A stretch of DNA of 64,000 bases from Alnus glutinosa. Lineage: Eukaryota > Streptophyta > Magnoliopsida > Fagales > Betulaceae. Below are positions 9,745-22,098 of this stretch, in pieces; within the stretch, counting starts at the first letter, position 1, and every line of letters starts with the position of its first letter. A program made the position numbers and the translations under genes. Location of the stretch: positions 22,289,616 through 22,353,615 of the forward strand of contig NC_084894.1 in NCBI RefSeq assembly GCF_958979055.1, in the 5' to 3' direction. The notes beneath the pieces are model-generated. The model did no database searches. It was given only the letters and a program-made list of their open reading frames with translations, and had not been told where the DNA came from.

Positions 9745-12252
9745 ATGGTAAGTCTCTTTAAACTATTCTTTTTTTTCCTCTGTTTTTGTGTTTGATCTGT
9801 GATGTTTAACTGAACGTTGATGTGCTTATTTTGGGCTCCACTATCATGGATCTGATGTGGGTTTTCTTTTGATATTTGAATTTTTCTGCCGATAATGTTA
9901 TGTGAAGTTGTTGGGTACTTTTGACTACTGGGTTTGATAAAGTGAGTGTATGATGTATGTTAGGAAAAGAATCTATTTTTTCACATTTGGGTTGTTGGTT
10001 TAGTGGATCTTTTGGTTGATCCTGCCGCTTTGATTTAATCGTGGGTTGGACTTCCTTAAATTGTGGTATCATTACCCCCCAAAAAAGGTGCTATTATTGT
10101 TTGTTGAAATGTTTTGATTTGTTAAAGAATGGACGAATATGTGAAGGTTGTGCACTAGTTAGATCATCTTCGTGGCGCATGCTTTTGTGGTTGCGAATAT
10201 TTTTATTTATTTTTTGGATGAATTTGTGGGTGCGATTTAGTTTACATTCATGAATATGTGTGTATCTATCTCTTAATTTACAATTGGCTTTTGGTTGACT
10301 GCGTTTTTTGGCATTTGGGGGGGGGGGGGGGGGGGGGGGGTGTTATGGATTGACTGTTATATCTTGTTGATATTAGGTATTTGTTTTATGAATCCTGATG
10401 GGGTCCGTAATTTTGGCATGTCTTATGTAAAAGAACCGTTTACTATTTTTAGTGGTATTTTGTGAATTTTTGTATATGGTTTCTGTTTCATGTAAAAAGT
10501 TGTAAGCGTTGTAATTCCAAGATCGCTTTTGATTGTTAACAACACCATCGTTCCTCTATTATTAGAATTGTAGGACTGTTTCAGTTGTACGCTGACATTT
10601 TTGCATGTGGTTTGTTCTACCCCTTGGGACTTGCCCATTAAGCCTCCAATTTTATTTTATTTTTTGAGGGGGGGTTAAAATTCAGAAATTTGGGCAAATG
10701 CTTTTTCCGAGTGCTTTTCTTTGCACTCACCTTTTGACACTATTGTTTGGAGTCATGACCACCTGATGCAGCCATGGGATGAGAGTCAATTGGCTGTCTT
10801 TAGAATGTACTTTAAAATGTATTTCAGTTTTGACAACTTAGAATTTTCATATGTAGCACCAACATGTGAATTCCAATTAAAGGCATGTGTGTGCCTAGAG
10901 TGTTCTTCTCTCTCTTTTGGCTCACTGTTACTGTTCACACGGCCCTTCAACAGTAGCAGGCCCCTAACTTTATGCAGCACAATTTGTATTGTTGATTGAT
11001 TGTTAGCTGCTGTAAGTTTTTCTACCTCAGCCACTGTCTCATTTTTGGAACAAAATGATATGCTTAGCCTCCAAGTCTCTGACTTTTGACATGATCACTG
11101 TTGGCAATCTGAATTTACATCGAGAAAATTTAGTGGCCTCCTGCTCATCTAGAGACTCGATGGTTAGTTTGCACATGTGGTTAAAATTTAATATTCATTC
11201 CCATGGCTCAATATGTTTGGTTTCGCTTTAAGGTATTATGAAATTTTTCATCAGTATATTTGTAGTGGTAAAACTCTCGGGAGACCAGGGATTTTGACAG
11301 ATTTGATCTAGCATTGGGAACTTGAATATGTTCATTTCGAAAAGAACTTGGTTAAGTCAATCCAGTTCAACCAGACTACAGCATTAATATGATTTGCTTC
11401 ATTTCTCATCTCTCTACGATTTGGAAGAGTGCTAAGTTTGGTTTAGCGTTAACTATTGAGGGAAGACAAGATATTTGGAACGAACAACCCAATTCTACAC
11501 CCAAAAAAAAGACAAAAAACCCATGTGCAAGATTTCAGATTATCAGAAAGGCCTAACTTCAAATGTTATGCATTCCAGTACATGCCTATATTACAAAACA
11601 TATAGAAGAGCCTTTTGGAAATGTTGATCTATGATTGTTCCTGTTGTATGGTTACTTTCAATTTAGTATTTTATTTTAATGTACATTTTATTTTCATTCT
11701 ATGTACAGGCTAATGCAGCGTCAGGTATGGCTGTGCATGATGATTGCAAGCTGAAGTTTCTGGAGTTGAAGGCAAAAAGAACATACCGCTTCATTGTATT
11801 TAAGATCGAGGAGAAGCAAAAGCAGGTACTGGTGGAAAAAGTTGGTGAGCCAGTTCAAAGCTACGAAGATTTCGCGGCAAGCCTTCCAGCTGATGAGTGT
11901 CGATATGCTGTGTATGATTTTGACTTTGTGACTGAAGAGAACTGCCAAAAGAGCAGGATTTTCTTTATTGCATGGTAATATTTTATGGTACAAGTTCGTT
12001 GTTTGGTTCCCCATTTCGTTTTTTTTTTTTTTTTTTTTTTTTAATTGAAACCTATCCCTCTTAAATCATTGCTGTTCTGTGCATGTTTACTGTTTACTTA
12101 GGTGTCCTGACACAGCAAGGGTGAGGAGCAAGATGATCTATGCAAGCTCCAAGGACAGGTTCAAGAGAGAACTGGATGGAATTCAAATAGAGCTGCAGGC
12201 GACTGATCCAACTGAGATGGGTCTTGATGTTTTCAAAAGCCGTGTCAACTGA
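9745..12252 (+). CDS. ADF: Actin-depolymerizing factor (ADF/cofilin)
   Basis: A small cytoplasmic protein that binds actin and severs or depolymerizes filaments. Three exons: 9745-9747 (the ATG codon alone, followed by GTAAGT), 11709-11974 and 12102-12252. They total 420 bp, or 139 aa, a typical plant ADF length. The single-codon first exon and long first intron (1961 bp) are a known feature of plant ADF genes. The start MANAASGM places Ser6 where plant ADFs are regulated by phosphorylation. The ADF-homology domain fills the protein, with [38 protein letters not shown] (actin-binding long helix follows) and [18 protein letters not shown]. The second intron splits the Trp codon TG|G. Everything expected is present. 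Confidence 0.97.
10317..10340. repeat. Poly-G tract in ADF intron 1
   Basis: 24 consecutive G bases on the sense strand, in the long first intron. Such a tract is prone to sequencing or assembly error. Confidence 0.9.
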
Positions 12253-12910
12253 GATATCTCCCAGTCTTGCACGGCGATTTGGCTATGCTCTCAGTTTTAC
12301 TCTTTAAGTGAAATGTTAATAGTTTGTGGGGCTGTGCATGCACCTGACTGAGTTATGATATTGGTTTGTTGTTCAAGTTTTACCTTCAAGTTTGTCCTAA
12401 AACAAAATTTCAGTGATTCCAATTAATATCTTATGATTTGTTGTGTGGAACTGAAGCAATGAGTGTCTCCTTGTAGTTGTTATGTCTACAAGCTAAAGGT
12501 GTATATCATCTGGGAATAGAAAAGCACTTCTGGTTTGTTTTTAAGACTCTGAAGTGGATCTTTTACCCTTCTAGCCTTGCAGGAGGTTGACTATGATACA
12601 AGGCTGTTTGCATGTTTAAGTTGCTGGTATGGTTGGTTTGGAACTCAAGCAAGATTTATTATTAAATGGACCTGAGAAACTTGTTTAAGCTTTGTCTTTG
12701 TTTGTTCTTTGGCTTATTTAACTTTACCTAACATTTAACGGTGTATTTGTTGTCTACGTTATCATGTCATTTAAAATTTTTAAATGATGTGATACAATAT
12801 ACAACCATTAGATGCATTATAATCTAATCTTGATTGAAAAATGGTTGTTTTTTATTTCGATTGAAATTGGAAGGATCTACAAAATATGCATCATTCCTTT
12901 GAAAGTATTG
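12253..12910. other. ADF 3' UTR and downstream spacer
   Basis: T-rich transcribed-looking 3' flank. No further gene recognised. Confidence 0.5.
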
Positions 12911-12914
12911 CTAA

Positions 12915-13186
12915 GGGATTAAGTTCATCTACAATTATCTGCTCAGTGTAGACGATTCGGGCATATGATTATGAGAAATTAGTTATGAGATCCATTAGCT
13001 GAATAAGTGGTTAGACAATTCAATTTTTATTTGGTTAGGTGGGTTCATAAGGGATTAAGTTCATCTACAATTATCTGCTCAGTGTAGACGATTCGGGCAT
13101 ATGATTATGAGAAATCAGTTACGAGATCCATTAGCTGAAAAAGTGGTTAGACAATTCAATTTTTATTTGGTTAGGTGGGTTCATAA
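12915..13186. repeat. 136-bp direct tandem duplication
   Basis: Copy one, 12915-13050, and copy two, 13051-13186, are the same length and differ at only three positions that I can see. Each copy begins GGGATTAAGTTCATCTACAA. The low divergence implies a recent event. Confidence 0.95.
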
Positions 13187-13205
13187 GTGATCTTTTACAA
13201 TTACT

Positions 13206-13249
13206 TGTCCGAATCGTCTACACTTTAGACAGATAATTATAGATGATTC
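13206..13249. repeat. Inverted partial copy of the 136-bp unit
   Basis: GTCCGAATCGTCTACACT, then AGATAATTATAGATGA, is the reverse complement (with changes) of the start of the neighbouring tandem units. Together they form a foldback, so the tandem repeat probably arose inside a small inverted-repeat transposon spanning about 12915-13255. Confidence 0.7.
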
Positions 13250-13420
13250 TGATCCATTGCTAATTGTGAATTTTAAAGACAATCAAGATAATAAGTTTGG
13301 TGATTTAAAGATGCTATGTAGGGGTTTTAATGGAAATTGCCAAGATAAATTCACATGTACATGTTTATGGGTTTTGGAAAAGTATCTCTCACAATTTTAA
13401 AGAATTTGTAGATTTTAAAA

Positions 13421-14011
13421 GGGAAAAATTATATTTAGTCCATTAGTTTTCATCTTATTTGAATTTAGTCTTTAGGTTTTCAATTTAAAAAATAAGGTAT
13501 TTAGGTTTTGCCTAAGTTTTAAATTGATTCATCTATTACTTTATCGTCAAGGTTAACGATTTTTCATTTGTAACATGTCTTTCATTTGACACTCTAAGTT
13601 TCAATTTTATTTTTATTTTTTGGAAAAACTCTTAAGTTTTAATATCAATGTCCATATCAGTATCAAAGTTAACGATTTTCTGTCAACAAATCTAGAATAT
13701 TAAGGTGACGAATGAGATGGTTTTTGTTTTTAGAGTTTGTTCTTTTTTTTTTCTTCTTCTATGGATGACTTGATTCTTAATAATGTGACATTGATATTAA
13801 ATGTTAATATGGATGTTGATGTGTCAATTGAGACACACATGAATTATGACAAATTATTAATTTTTTTTAAAAAAAAAAGAAAAAAAAAAAAAGGGACATA
13901 TGAGCCTATTTAAAATTTGTGCAAAACCTAAGGACCATATTCTTGAAATTAAAAACTCAATGATTAAATTCAAATAAGATAAAAACCTAATGACTAAATA
14001 TAATTTTTCCC
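13421..14011. mobile_element. MULE-type foldback MITE, 9-bp target duplication
   Basis: Starts GGGAAAAATTATATTTAGTC and ends with the inverted equivalent. It is flanked by ATTTTAAAA at 13412-13420 and 14012-14020, an exact 9-bp target duplication as made by Mutator-like transposases. The inverted arms extend well inward (AATTTAGTCTTTAGG against its complement). No coding capacity. A related left arm lies at about 47138-47340. Confidence 0.85.
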
Positions 14012-14020
14012 ATTTTAAAA

Positions 14021-15029
14021 TTATGTGAATTTAGGCATTTTTTACCTCAAACAGCGTGAAAAATGTTACCTATAAAAAATAAGACGTGTTACCAATGGGA
14101 ATTGAATGTATTTTCATCAGATTATTGCGCTTTATGTCATAAAAAAATTTTGAACAAAAAACTGTCTTTAATTTACTAAAGATTTTGCGCTTCTTAAAAA
14201 AGAAAAAAAAAAATTCTTATAAATTTTTTTTATTTTTTATTTTTATTTTGTATGCCTAACATATCACATTTTTAATATCTAGTATTTTTTTAAGCCGTTT
14301 AATACGAAGAAAAGTCTGGATAATTTGAGAAATTTCAATTTCTTTAAGATTGTAGTAGTTTTACCCATCTAAAAGTAAAGGACCGGCTGCTCTCCTCAAA
14401 TACAGAGATAAAGATCATCAGATAGTTTATCCCAACACACTAAATGCAGCAAAAAAAAAAAAAAAACCAGTGACTTGAAATGCTCTGGTAAGAAACAAGA
14501 GTGCAGCTGAACAGCAGAGAAGGATGCCCTCTATCCACCATTGTTTTCTACACTCCAAATTTTTGTAACACGACATACTCAGAAATATGCAAGGAAACGT
14601 CTGCAGACCCCACAAAAAAAAAAAAAAAAAAAAAAACGAGTATTCACAGATTCACAGGGGCAAACTCAACCAAAGGGAGCAAATTTCCATTGTAACACAG
14701 ACTATTGTTACAAAAGTGTCAATTTCATTTTCCTAAAACAGTGCTTACAAGTTTACAACAGCCTGTTGTTCACAGACAATCAGTTAAAGATTCCCTTCAT
14801 CCTTATGTTTGTCATCCTAAATTTACATTGCACATTCCCTCTCCTTCACCTCCTAGTTACAAGTTAGGTACAGAAAAGAATCTAGTTATCTTTAACTGGC
14901 AATACAGATTGTTAGATTTAGTTGGTAAATACTGTAATCTTCAATAATCATGATTCTTCTACAGCAAATAGAAAGACACTGGTAAAATGTTGCAAAGACT
15001 ATTGACCTGCTTAAACAACACCAACATAT
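14021..15029. other. AT-rich spacer, 3' flank of the PPR gene
   Basis: No gene recognised. Poly-A tracts near 14450-14466 and 14614-14636. The part just below 15030 is the probable PPR 3' UTR. Confidence 0.5.
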
Positions 15030-17753
15030 CTAAGTAGACTGAACTGGACTTTTTGAGCAAGTTCCATGAATAAGAGAATTATATGTGACCCGATTTGGTG
15101 TCACCCCCCTTCTTATCATGTCATCACGTAATTCAAATGCCTTGGCGAGTTCTCCAGTAACGCAGCAACCATATATCATAAAATTATATGCTAATGTATC
15201 AGGCTTTAGACCCTTATTTAGCATGGAGTCCCACAACCTAAGAGCTTCCTGTAAATTACCCCTTCTACAATACTCGTAGATAAAAGTCGAATAGGTAATA
15301 CAATCTGGAAAGATGCCGTTGTCAGTCATTCCAACAAGGAGCTTGGTGGCTTCCTGAATCTTACCCAATTTGCAGAAACCCCGGATAAGTATATTATACG
15401 TCACAGTGTTTGCTAGAAACCCTTTAAGCATTGTATTGTGCAGCTTTACAGCTTCCTCCATATTTCCATCCTTTGTAAGGTAATCAAGGAAACAACCATA
15501 TGTGATTTGATTGGGAAGGGCATTGCCACCTAGCATTTCTTTTAAAAGAAGCTCAGCTTTATCCATATTTCCTGCCTTACATAAGCCATTTATCAAGGCA
15601 GTATATGTCACCACATTAGGAATGCATCCCTCAGCAGCCATCATATCCCATAACCCAATCGCCTCCTTAAGATTTCCTGCTTTGCCGTATGCATCTATCA
15701 TACTAGTATATATTACTTCATCGGGCTTCAGTTCTTGATCATACATCTCCTTCAAGAGACCAAACAATGTTCCCGTATCATGCTGCTTTAGAGTTCCACC
15801 AATGAGTACCGTATAACACACAAGATCCATGTCTACACCTCTTTCAACCATCTGACGACAAGCACTCAACGCATCCTTCAATTTCCCCTCCTTGCAATAA
15901 CCATTTAGAAGTGCACTATAACACATCACATTTAACTTACGATGCTCTTTGTGAAGGTCATCTATCAATTCTTTGGCTTCAGAAACTCTACCCAAAGAAC
16001 AAAGACCACTAATTAAAGGCCTATATGTATATGTGTCTGGTTCAAGACCCTTCTCAACCATTTCATCAAGCAATTCAAAGGCTCTTACTGTGTTACCATT
16101 CATACAGTGACCCTCTATCATAACATTATAAGTCACCTCATTTGGTAGAATGTTTCGCTCAACCATTTCATCAAACAATTTACTTGCTTCAGTCATCATT
16201 TTTGCACGACAGAGACCAGAAATAAGTGCAGTAAAAGTGTATGTATTCGGTGCAATGCCCTTCCCAGTCATCTCATGATATAGCCTAAATGCCTTGTGCA
16301 TTTCTCCTTCTCTGCAGTATCCACTTATCAATGATGTATAGGTTGCAACCGTTGGCACTAATCCTTTATCAATCATCTGATCAAAGAGAAACTCTGCTTC
16401 ACCCAATTTCCCAAACTTGCATTGCCCATTTATCAAAGAATTATAGGGATACACGGTAGCTCTTATCCCTGCCTCTGACATTTTACCAAAATAACAATAT
16501 GCAATATCTAAATTCCCTCTTCTACAAAATGAATCAATCAAAATAGAATAAGTGACATCATTTGGGAACAAACCCTTCTTGCCCATGCTATTAAAAAGTA
16601 ACTCTGCTTCATCCAATTTCCCTTCTTTGCACAAAGAATTGACCAACGCATTGTAAACAAACAAGCTAGGCAACACCCCCACTCTCTCCACCCTATTTAC
16701 TACATTATAAGCCTCTTCAATTCTCCCGCTCCTCCTCAATCCCTCCACAACTCCTGAAACTGCAGCTTCACTCGGAGCAAAACCCAACTCAATCATTTCA
16801 TCCATCAACTCCATCCCAGCCTTGAATTCTTTCACTTTGCACAAACCAAGTACTAATGTACAATAAGTAACCACATCTGATTTCAATCCCTTTCTGCTTA
16901 ATGAATTCTTAATCTCAACAGCCTCCCAAGCTCTTCGGCTTTTGCAGAGCCCATGAAGCAATACATTATACATCACGACACTCAAATCACATCCATTCAA
17001 CTCTGCCCGCCGAATCATTTCCTTAGCTCTAAAAAAATCTTTCAATTCACACAAACTCCGAACCACCACGGTGTACATATAAACATCAGGCCGAATACCT
17101 GCACTTGCAAACTCATCAAACAATTGCAAAACTAAATCAAATTGCCTAATTCTCACTAGCCCGTTCAAAAGGGCATTCCGAGTTCTAACTTCAGGCAACA
17201 ATTTATTCTCTTTCATGAGATTCACAACCAAGACACCATCGGATAATCTTTTATTTTGCACATAATTCTGAATTAACAAATCAAAACCCAAACTCGAAGC
17301 AAAATTAAATTTCTTATAAGAATTCAAAAAATGTTCAAAAACCTCTTTTGGGTCTAACCCACGAAGAAAAAGCGTTTGCAAGAGCGAAGAAGCTGGCCAA
17401 AAGAGATTGGACTGGACCAGAGCGTGGATCAGTATGCAAAACGACGTCGGAGAGTGGTTGAACTTTTGGTGCAAACCCAAGAAATTGAAGAACCTCAGGG
17501 CCAACCTGGAGTCGTCCAGGGTTTGGATAAGGACCTTCTCGACGTGGTCAGGCCTCAACGTGCTCGAAATGTAGGTGTTGTTGAGCGCGACTTTCCAGCT
17601 CTGGTTTCCTCGCACGATGTCTCCGAGGATCGATACGAAGTTTGAGTCGTTTTCGTCATTATCTTGGGAGGTGAATTTGGAGGTACAGAGGTTTCTTTGT
17701 TTTGGATAAATGGTGGAATTTGTGAGGGGTCGATGAGGACGAGTGAGCTTCAT
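15030..17753 (-). CDS. P-class pentatricopeptide repeat protein, organelle-targeted
   Basis: Intronless gene for a 907-aa protein that should bind organellar RNA in a sequence-specific way. About 20 tandem 35-residue PPR motifs run from roughly residue 130 to the C-terminus, with the usual P-type pattern such as VTYTALINGLCKAGNMDKAE, TYNVMIEGHCMNGN and PDTYTYRPLISGLC. There is no E, DYW or SMR domain. The N-terminus (MKLTRPHRPLTN..., Arg/Ser/Thr-rich, few acids) looks like a mitochondrial presequence. The frame is open 29 codons further, to 17840, but MKLTR is the preferred start because the extension lacks a targeting character. From memory of the family it resembles Arabidopsis At5g59900. 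The RNA target is unknown. Confidence 0.93.
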   Translation of the reverse strand: MKLTRPHRPLTNSTIYPKQRNLCTSKFTSQDNDENDSNFVSILGDIVRGNQSWKVALNNTYISSTLRPDHVEKVLIQTLDDSRLALRFFNFLGLHQKFNHSPTSFCILIHALVQSNLFWPASSLLQTLFLRGLDPKEVFEHFLNSYKKFNFASSLGFDLLIQNYVQNKRLSDGVLVVNLMKENKLLPEVRTRNALLNGLVRIRQFDLVLQLFDEFASAGIRPDVYMYTVVVRSLCELKDFFRAKEMIRRAELNGCDLSVVMYNVLLHGLCKSRRAWEAVEIKNSLSRKGLKSDVVTYCTLVLGLCKVKEFKAGMELMDEMIELGFAPSEAAVSGVVEGLRRSGRIEEAYNVVNRVERVGVLPSLFVYNALVNSLCKEGKLDEAELLFNSMGKKGLFPNDVTYSILIDSFCRRGNLDIAYCYFGKMSEAGIRATVYPYNSLINGQCKFGKLGEAEFLFDQMIDKGLVPTVATYTSLISGYCREGEMHKAFRLYHEMTGKGIAPNTYTFTALISGLCRAKMMTEASKLFDEMVERNILPNEVTYNVMIEGHCMNGNTVRAFELLDEMVEKGLEPDTYTYRPLISGLCSLGRVSEAKELIDDLHKEHRKLNVMCYSALLNGYCKEGKLKDALSACRQMVERGVDMDLVCYTVLIGGTLKQHDTGTLFGLLKEMYDQELKPDEVIYTSMIDAYGKAGNLKEAIGLWDMMAAEGCIPNVVTYTALINGLCKAGNMDKAELLLKEMLGGNALPNQITYGCFLDYLTKDGNMEEAVKLHNTMLKGFLANTVTYNILIRGFCKLGKIQEATKLLVGMTDNGIFPDCITYSTFIYEYCRRGNLQEALRLWDSMLNKGLKPDTLAYNFMIYGCCVTGELAKAFELRDDMIRRGVTPNRVTYNSLIHGTCSKSPVQST

Positions 17754-18796
17754 TTTGGATTGTGGGTTTGAAATGAGAGGGTTTTCATGTTTGAGCCATT
17801 TGGGGTTGCAGAGGTTGGAGCTGACGAGGAGCGTGAGCATTCACATCCGTCAGATTTAAGACACATCAGCTTGATACACAAAATGGAATAAACGCAAAAA
17901 CACTGGATTACCCCATCCTTGGTATGGTTCCGGAAACTACCGATCCACCTATACCCGCCTCTTCTGCCAAACGCCACCGCCGAAATCAACGGAAGGCCAC
18001 CGTACCGCCGCCTCCTACGCATAAAGCTCTCCGATCGTGATTTCTCTGAGAAGCCACGCTCCCGAGAATTTTCTCGGCAACCAATCGAATCAAAGAGAGA
18101 GTGAAAATGGGTTTCAGTTGGAAGAATAAATCAGGGGCAAAAGTTTGCTCAGTGACTCAGAGCTGGAGTGAATAGGAAACGGGGAGGGTTTTGACTTGTG
18201 GAAGCTCGGTAAAGGACGTTGTTGCTAGCTTGCCGAGTAATGGTGGCGAGTTGACTCAGTGAGTCGGCGACGAGTTCAATAGGTACTAAAGCTTCTGATC
18301 GCATCAAAGATTCCGAGAAAGGAAGGGAATTGGGTGGGGGAAGGAGTGAGCTTCCGCTTGCACGAAGAGTGGGGTTGAGATTTTGATGATGAAATAACTG
18401 CGATAACGAAAGGATTTGATGTTTTCATATATATTGCATTTGAGATATGATACATCGGAAAATCAAGACATAATTTTGACTATTTTTATTTACGTGGTAA
18501 TTTTTATTTTTATTACTATATTTTTTTTAAAAAAAAAAACTCTAAACCTAGCAAGAAAATTACTTTGCTACATAAGTAAGGGTGATCAAGAATTATGTTT
18601 TGGAATGACAAAAGATTATATCTCGTTATAACAATCCATCTGAATAGAATGTATTTTCTTTTTAGAGAATAACTTATGTTCGGTCGTGGCAGAAAGGATG
18701 GAATTTTTGTCCACCGATAAAAAATGGACACGTCAACTAAAAATAAAAAAATGGGATGCTCTCGATGTACAGGATCCTCTCGCTTCTCCATTCGCA
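17754..18796. other. 5' flank of the PPR gene and spacer
   Basis: The first 300-600 bp should hold the PPR promoter, but no clear TATA box was seen. Open frames on the plus strand here are short and match no known family. Confidence 0.4.
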
Positions 18797-19024
18797 ACTC
18801 TCCATTTTTCCCTTCTAAAATCCCTCCCCACAGCAGAATATCACAATCCAGCCTGAGGAAAAAATCCCCCAACCGGAAGAGCAGCATCACCGCCCCACCA
18901 TGGCGGATTCTAGGCACTCTCCATTTTTCCCTTCTAAAATCCCTCCCCACCGCCCAAGAATATCACAATCTAGCCTGAGGAAAAAATCCCCCAACTGGAA
19001 GAGCATCACTGCCCCACCATGGCA
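18797..19024. repeat. Tandem duplication, about 119-bp period
   Basis: Two copies (from 18797 and from 18916) share CTCCATTTTTCCCTTCTAAA and a block reading GCCTGAGGAAAAAATCCCCC. They differ by a few substitutions and small indels. The open frames on both strands follow the repeat and are not genes. Confidence 0.85.
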
Positions 19025-19099
19025 CTGCCCAAGCCAGAAAGCCGCCGCCAGTGACCGGACTGGTTCTTGCCTGAAAGTTCTCATGTAGGTTCTTCCCAA

Positions 19100-20660
19100 T
19101 CTTCAACCTTCGTAATAGGGCACTGAAATCTTCTTGAAGATGAAAGTCTTAGAAGCTAAGGCCTAGTACAGCCCCAATTCATTTTTGTGACTTCCTTCAT
19201 TGTTCCTTAGAATGTTTACCGAGGAAGATCTGTGGATGGTCATGATGGATTGCTTCAACAAATGTATCATAATTTTGGATTTTTTTTTTTTTTTCTATTA
19301 ATTCACTCTTTGGTCCTGATTTAAGAGTAAAAGATTTTTTTTCTTAAGTTTATGTATAATCTATAGGAAACAAAAATGCAAATCGCACACAAGGTGTATG
19401 ATGAAATGCTTCAACCGTTTTTTTTTTAGCCTAATTTCTAATTGAGAGCCCCTTCTATACCAGATTTGGGTAAGAACAACATTACTCTCTTTTTTAACTG
19501 GTAAGAATTTATGAGCACAGATTTGAATTAGATTTTTAACCATATGTGTTTAGGGGTTTTTCTTTTTTGTTGGAATCGTTGGGCTTCAGAAGAGAGTTTA
19601 GAAGAGAGATGAGGAGGGATTGGCTGATTCAGTACCATTTTAATTTTTTGCTTTTAGCTGATGTGTCAAGTGGTTATTGGTTGGCAAAAAACCACTAGTT
19701 TTTGCCACTACCGTATAGAAGGGGCTCTCTTCTTTTTATGTAGTTCAAGCACTCTCCCTTAAGTTACTACGTAGATGCTAATTAATAATAAATGTTTTTA
19801 ATTTATGGGCCTTTTTATGGCCCTAGTCAAATTGAGCCAAAACATCCTTTATCCTATTGCACTTTACACTAAAAATTAATTCTTAATTTTTTTTTTCACA
19901 TATAAAAGCTAATTTTTAGAGTTACGTCACTCTAATTATACAATACTATAACAATTTACTAAATAATACTATTCTTTCTTTTTCAAACCGCTAAAATGAT
20001 ATAAGTTGTAACCAATCCCTTTCAACTTGTTCCGCAAGTTGTAAATGCTCTCTTTGAAAAATACTTCCGAAGAGGGAATCTTCCCTTCTCTCCTCCCCAT
20101 CTTGATGTCTCTACATCTAGTTTCTTGGATATATGTTAGCTGCATAACAAATTTACACAAAAATTGCACAAAAATATTGATTGTTTCTTATTTTCATTTT
20201 AAAAAAAAAATAAATAAATAAATAAAATACTGGACACATTAGCAGTGTTTTATAATTGTTGTGTAGGAGTTGTGCAAATAACATATCTCAATCTCTTTAG
20301 ACAGGTTTTTATCATCTATTGTTTTTACCTTCTTTGTCTTCTTGCTTAGAGTTTTGGAGATAGGATCTGCATCCATTCATTCACCTCTATCATTCACATG
20401 TTTATTCTCCACTTTCAAAATATAAAATAAAAATTTAGCCTACTGGCCCCTATCAAAAAAATAAAATAAAATTATCTATTGGCCCCTGCCCATAAGAGCT
20501 TATAGCTCCGTCCCTACACGTACTACCACTATCATTGGTTTTTTTTGCAACAGATCCATGGTTCTCTAGTTCTTTTTCGAATAGCACTTTTGGTCTTTCA
20601 AATCTCTCATATCCGAATTTGAGCTTTAACAGAATCTGATCTGGTTGGGCTTCACACTCA
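19100..20660. other. AT-rich intergenic DNA
   Basis: No gene or defined mobile element recognised. Confidence 0.4.
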
Positions 20661-20664
20661 CAAC

Positions 20665-21209
20665 TATGGGTGAAGATGCGGATGCGGTTATTAACAATAT
20701 CTGCATCTGCATCCATATAATGTGGTTATCACTTTTAAGTATATGCATCATACGATTACTATCCGCATTCACATGGTTATTGAGGTTATTATCAGCATAT
20801 GAGGTAATTGACGTTTTAGATTACTATCTAAATCTATATACAATATTAAATAATGTGATTATTACTATATATAAACTTAAATAAATTAACATTTCACTTG
20901 TTACACAATTCACGATTATCAAACATAGATGATCATTGTCTCATAGAGTAATCGAGATTTTGATGACCCAAAAAAAATAAAAAAAGTAAATTTAATAAGG
21001 TATGACTTTGAGATGATAGTAAAAAAAACATAACATAATATAAATGTCATAAACTGACCAAATTCAAAAAGATATCGTTTTAGTGAATTTAATTAAATAT
21101 ATATTATATATAAAGGAATGCAGATGCGGTTATTATTTACATCCACATATGCTGATAGTATTTTTTCCTAATCGCATTCGCATATGCAGATAGCGAATTT
21201 TCACCCCTA
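20665..21209. mobile_element. hAT-type MITE
   Basis: The ends TATGGGTGAAGATGCGGATG and the complement of TAGGGGTGAAAATTCGC are inverted. The flanks CTCACAAC (20657-20664) and CTTACTAC (21210-21217) match at 6 of 8 positions, consistent with a decayed 8-bp hAT target duplication. Subterminal GCATATGC/GCGGATGC-like motifs repeat in both arms. Noncoding. Confidence 0.7.
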
Positions 21210-22098
21210 CTTACTACACTAGAAGGACATTCCTCAACTGTTGTAAATATACATCTTAGTCTCTCCAATTACCTCGAAAACTTATCAAAGTATTCTTGAT
21301 TTCTATCTTGGACCACAATCACTAGCTTCGCTAGCTACATTCCCGTTCGACTAAGTTGTTATAATTAGTATTAATCATAGCTTTCATCTGTATGGTTTAT
21401 CAAAGTCCTTAACCCTTATTGGTAGGTTGATGCTGTCTCGATGAACCTATAGTACAATATCGATGCCCCGGATATTATCACATACTGTCATATACTAGCA
21501 ACTCGACTGAATCCAATCTCAAGTGGCCAATTATAACACCCTGATAAATTAATTAACTGGTAATTAATTTTACGATTCGTCTCCCAGTCCCATTCTACCA
21601 TGAATAAGATTGAGGGATATCTCTCCTAAAAAAGAAAGTATTACGCAACAAAAACATAAAATATTTTATCAACATTTAATTACAACTAAAACATCTACTA
21701 AAAGTCATCATATAACTGAAATCACACTATACAATCATTGATATAAAATATCAAAATTAAATCCTTAATACACAATCGAACTTAAAATGACAAGCCTACA
21801 ACATCACCAAAAAATATTAATTACCATGAACGACCTTCAAAATCATACGATTAGTCCTCAAATATAAAGGGATCGGTATCACTGCACCAAACGGTTGCAT
21901 CTACTTTGAGTTCCATCTCGAATCCAATATCTAAAGGTGGTCCAACTATAAAATGATACATGTTTCGTTGGCATTGTCCCGAGGGCATGTAATATAATAC
22001 TAGTGCATCGCATATTGTAAAAGCAGATCGACCAAGTCTGACTTCGGGTGGCCCACGCCACTAATGATGTCCGTTTATAGTAACTACCACTCAAGTAT
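21210..22098. other. Unassigned repeat-like DNA
   Basis: No gene recognised. The sequence has the look of old LTR-retrotransposon or satellite-like DNA but shows no diagnostic motif. Confidence 0.3.

Noticed and set aside
17376-17645. 89-codon plus-strand frame
   Set aside because: Antisense shadow of the PPR gene N-terminal region; no family resemblance.
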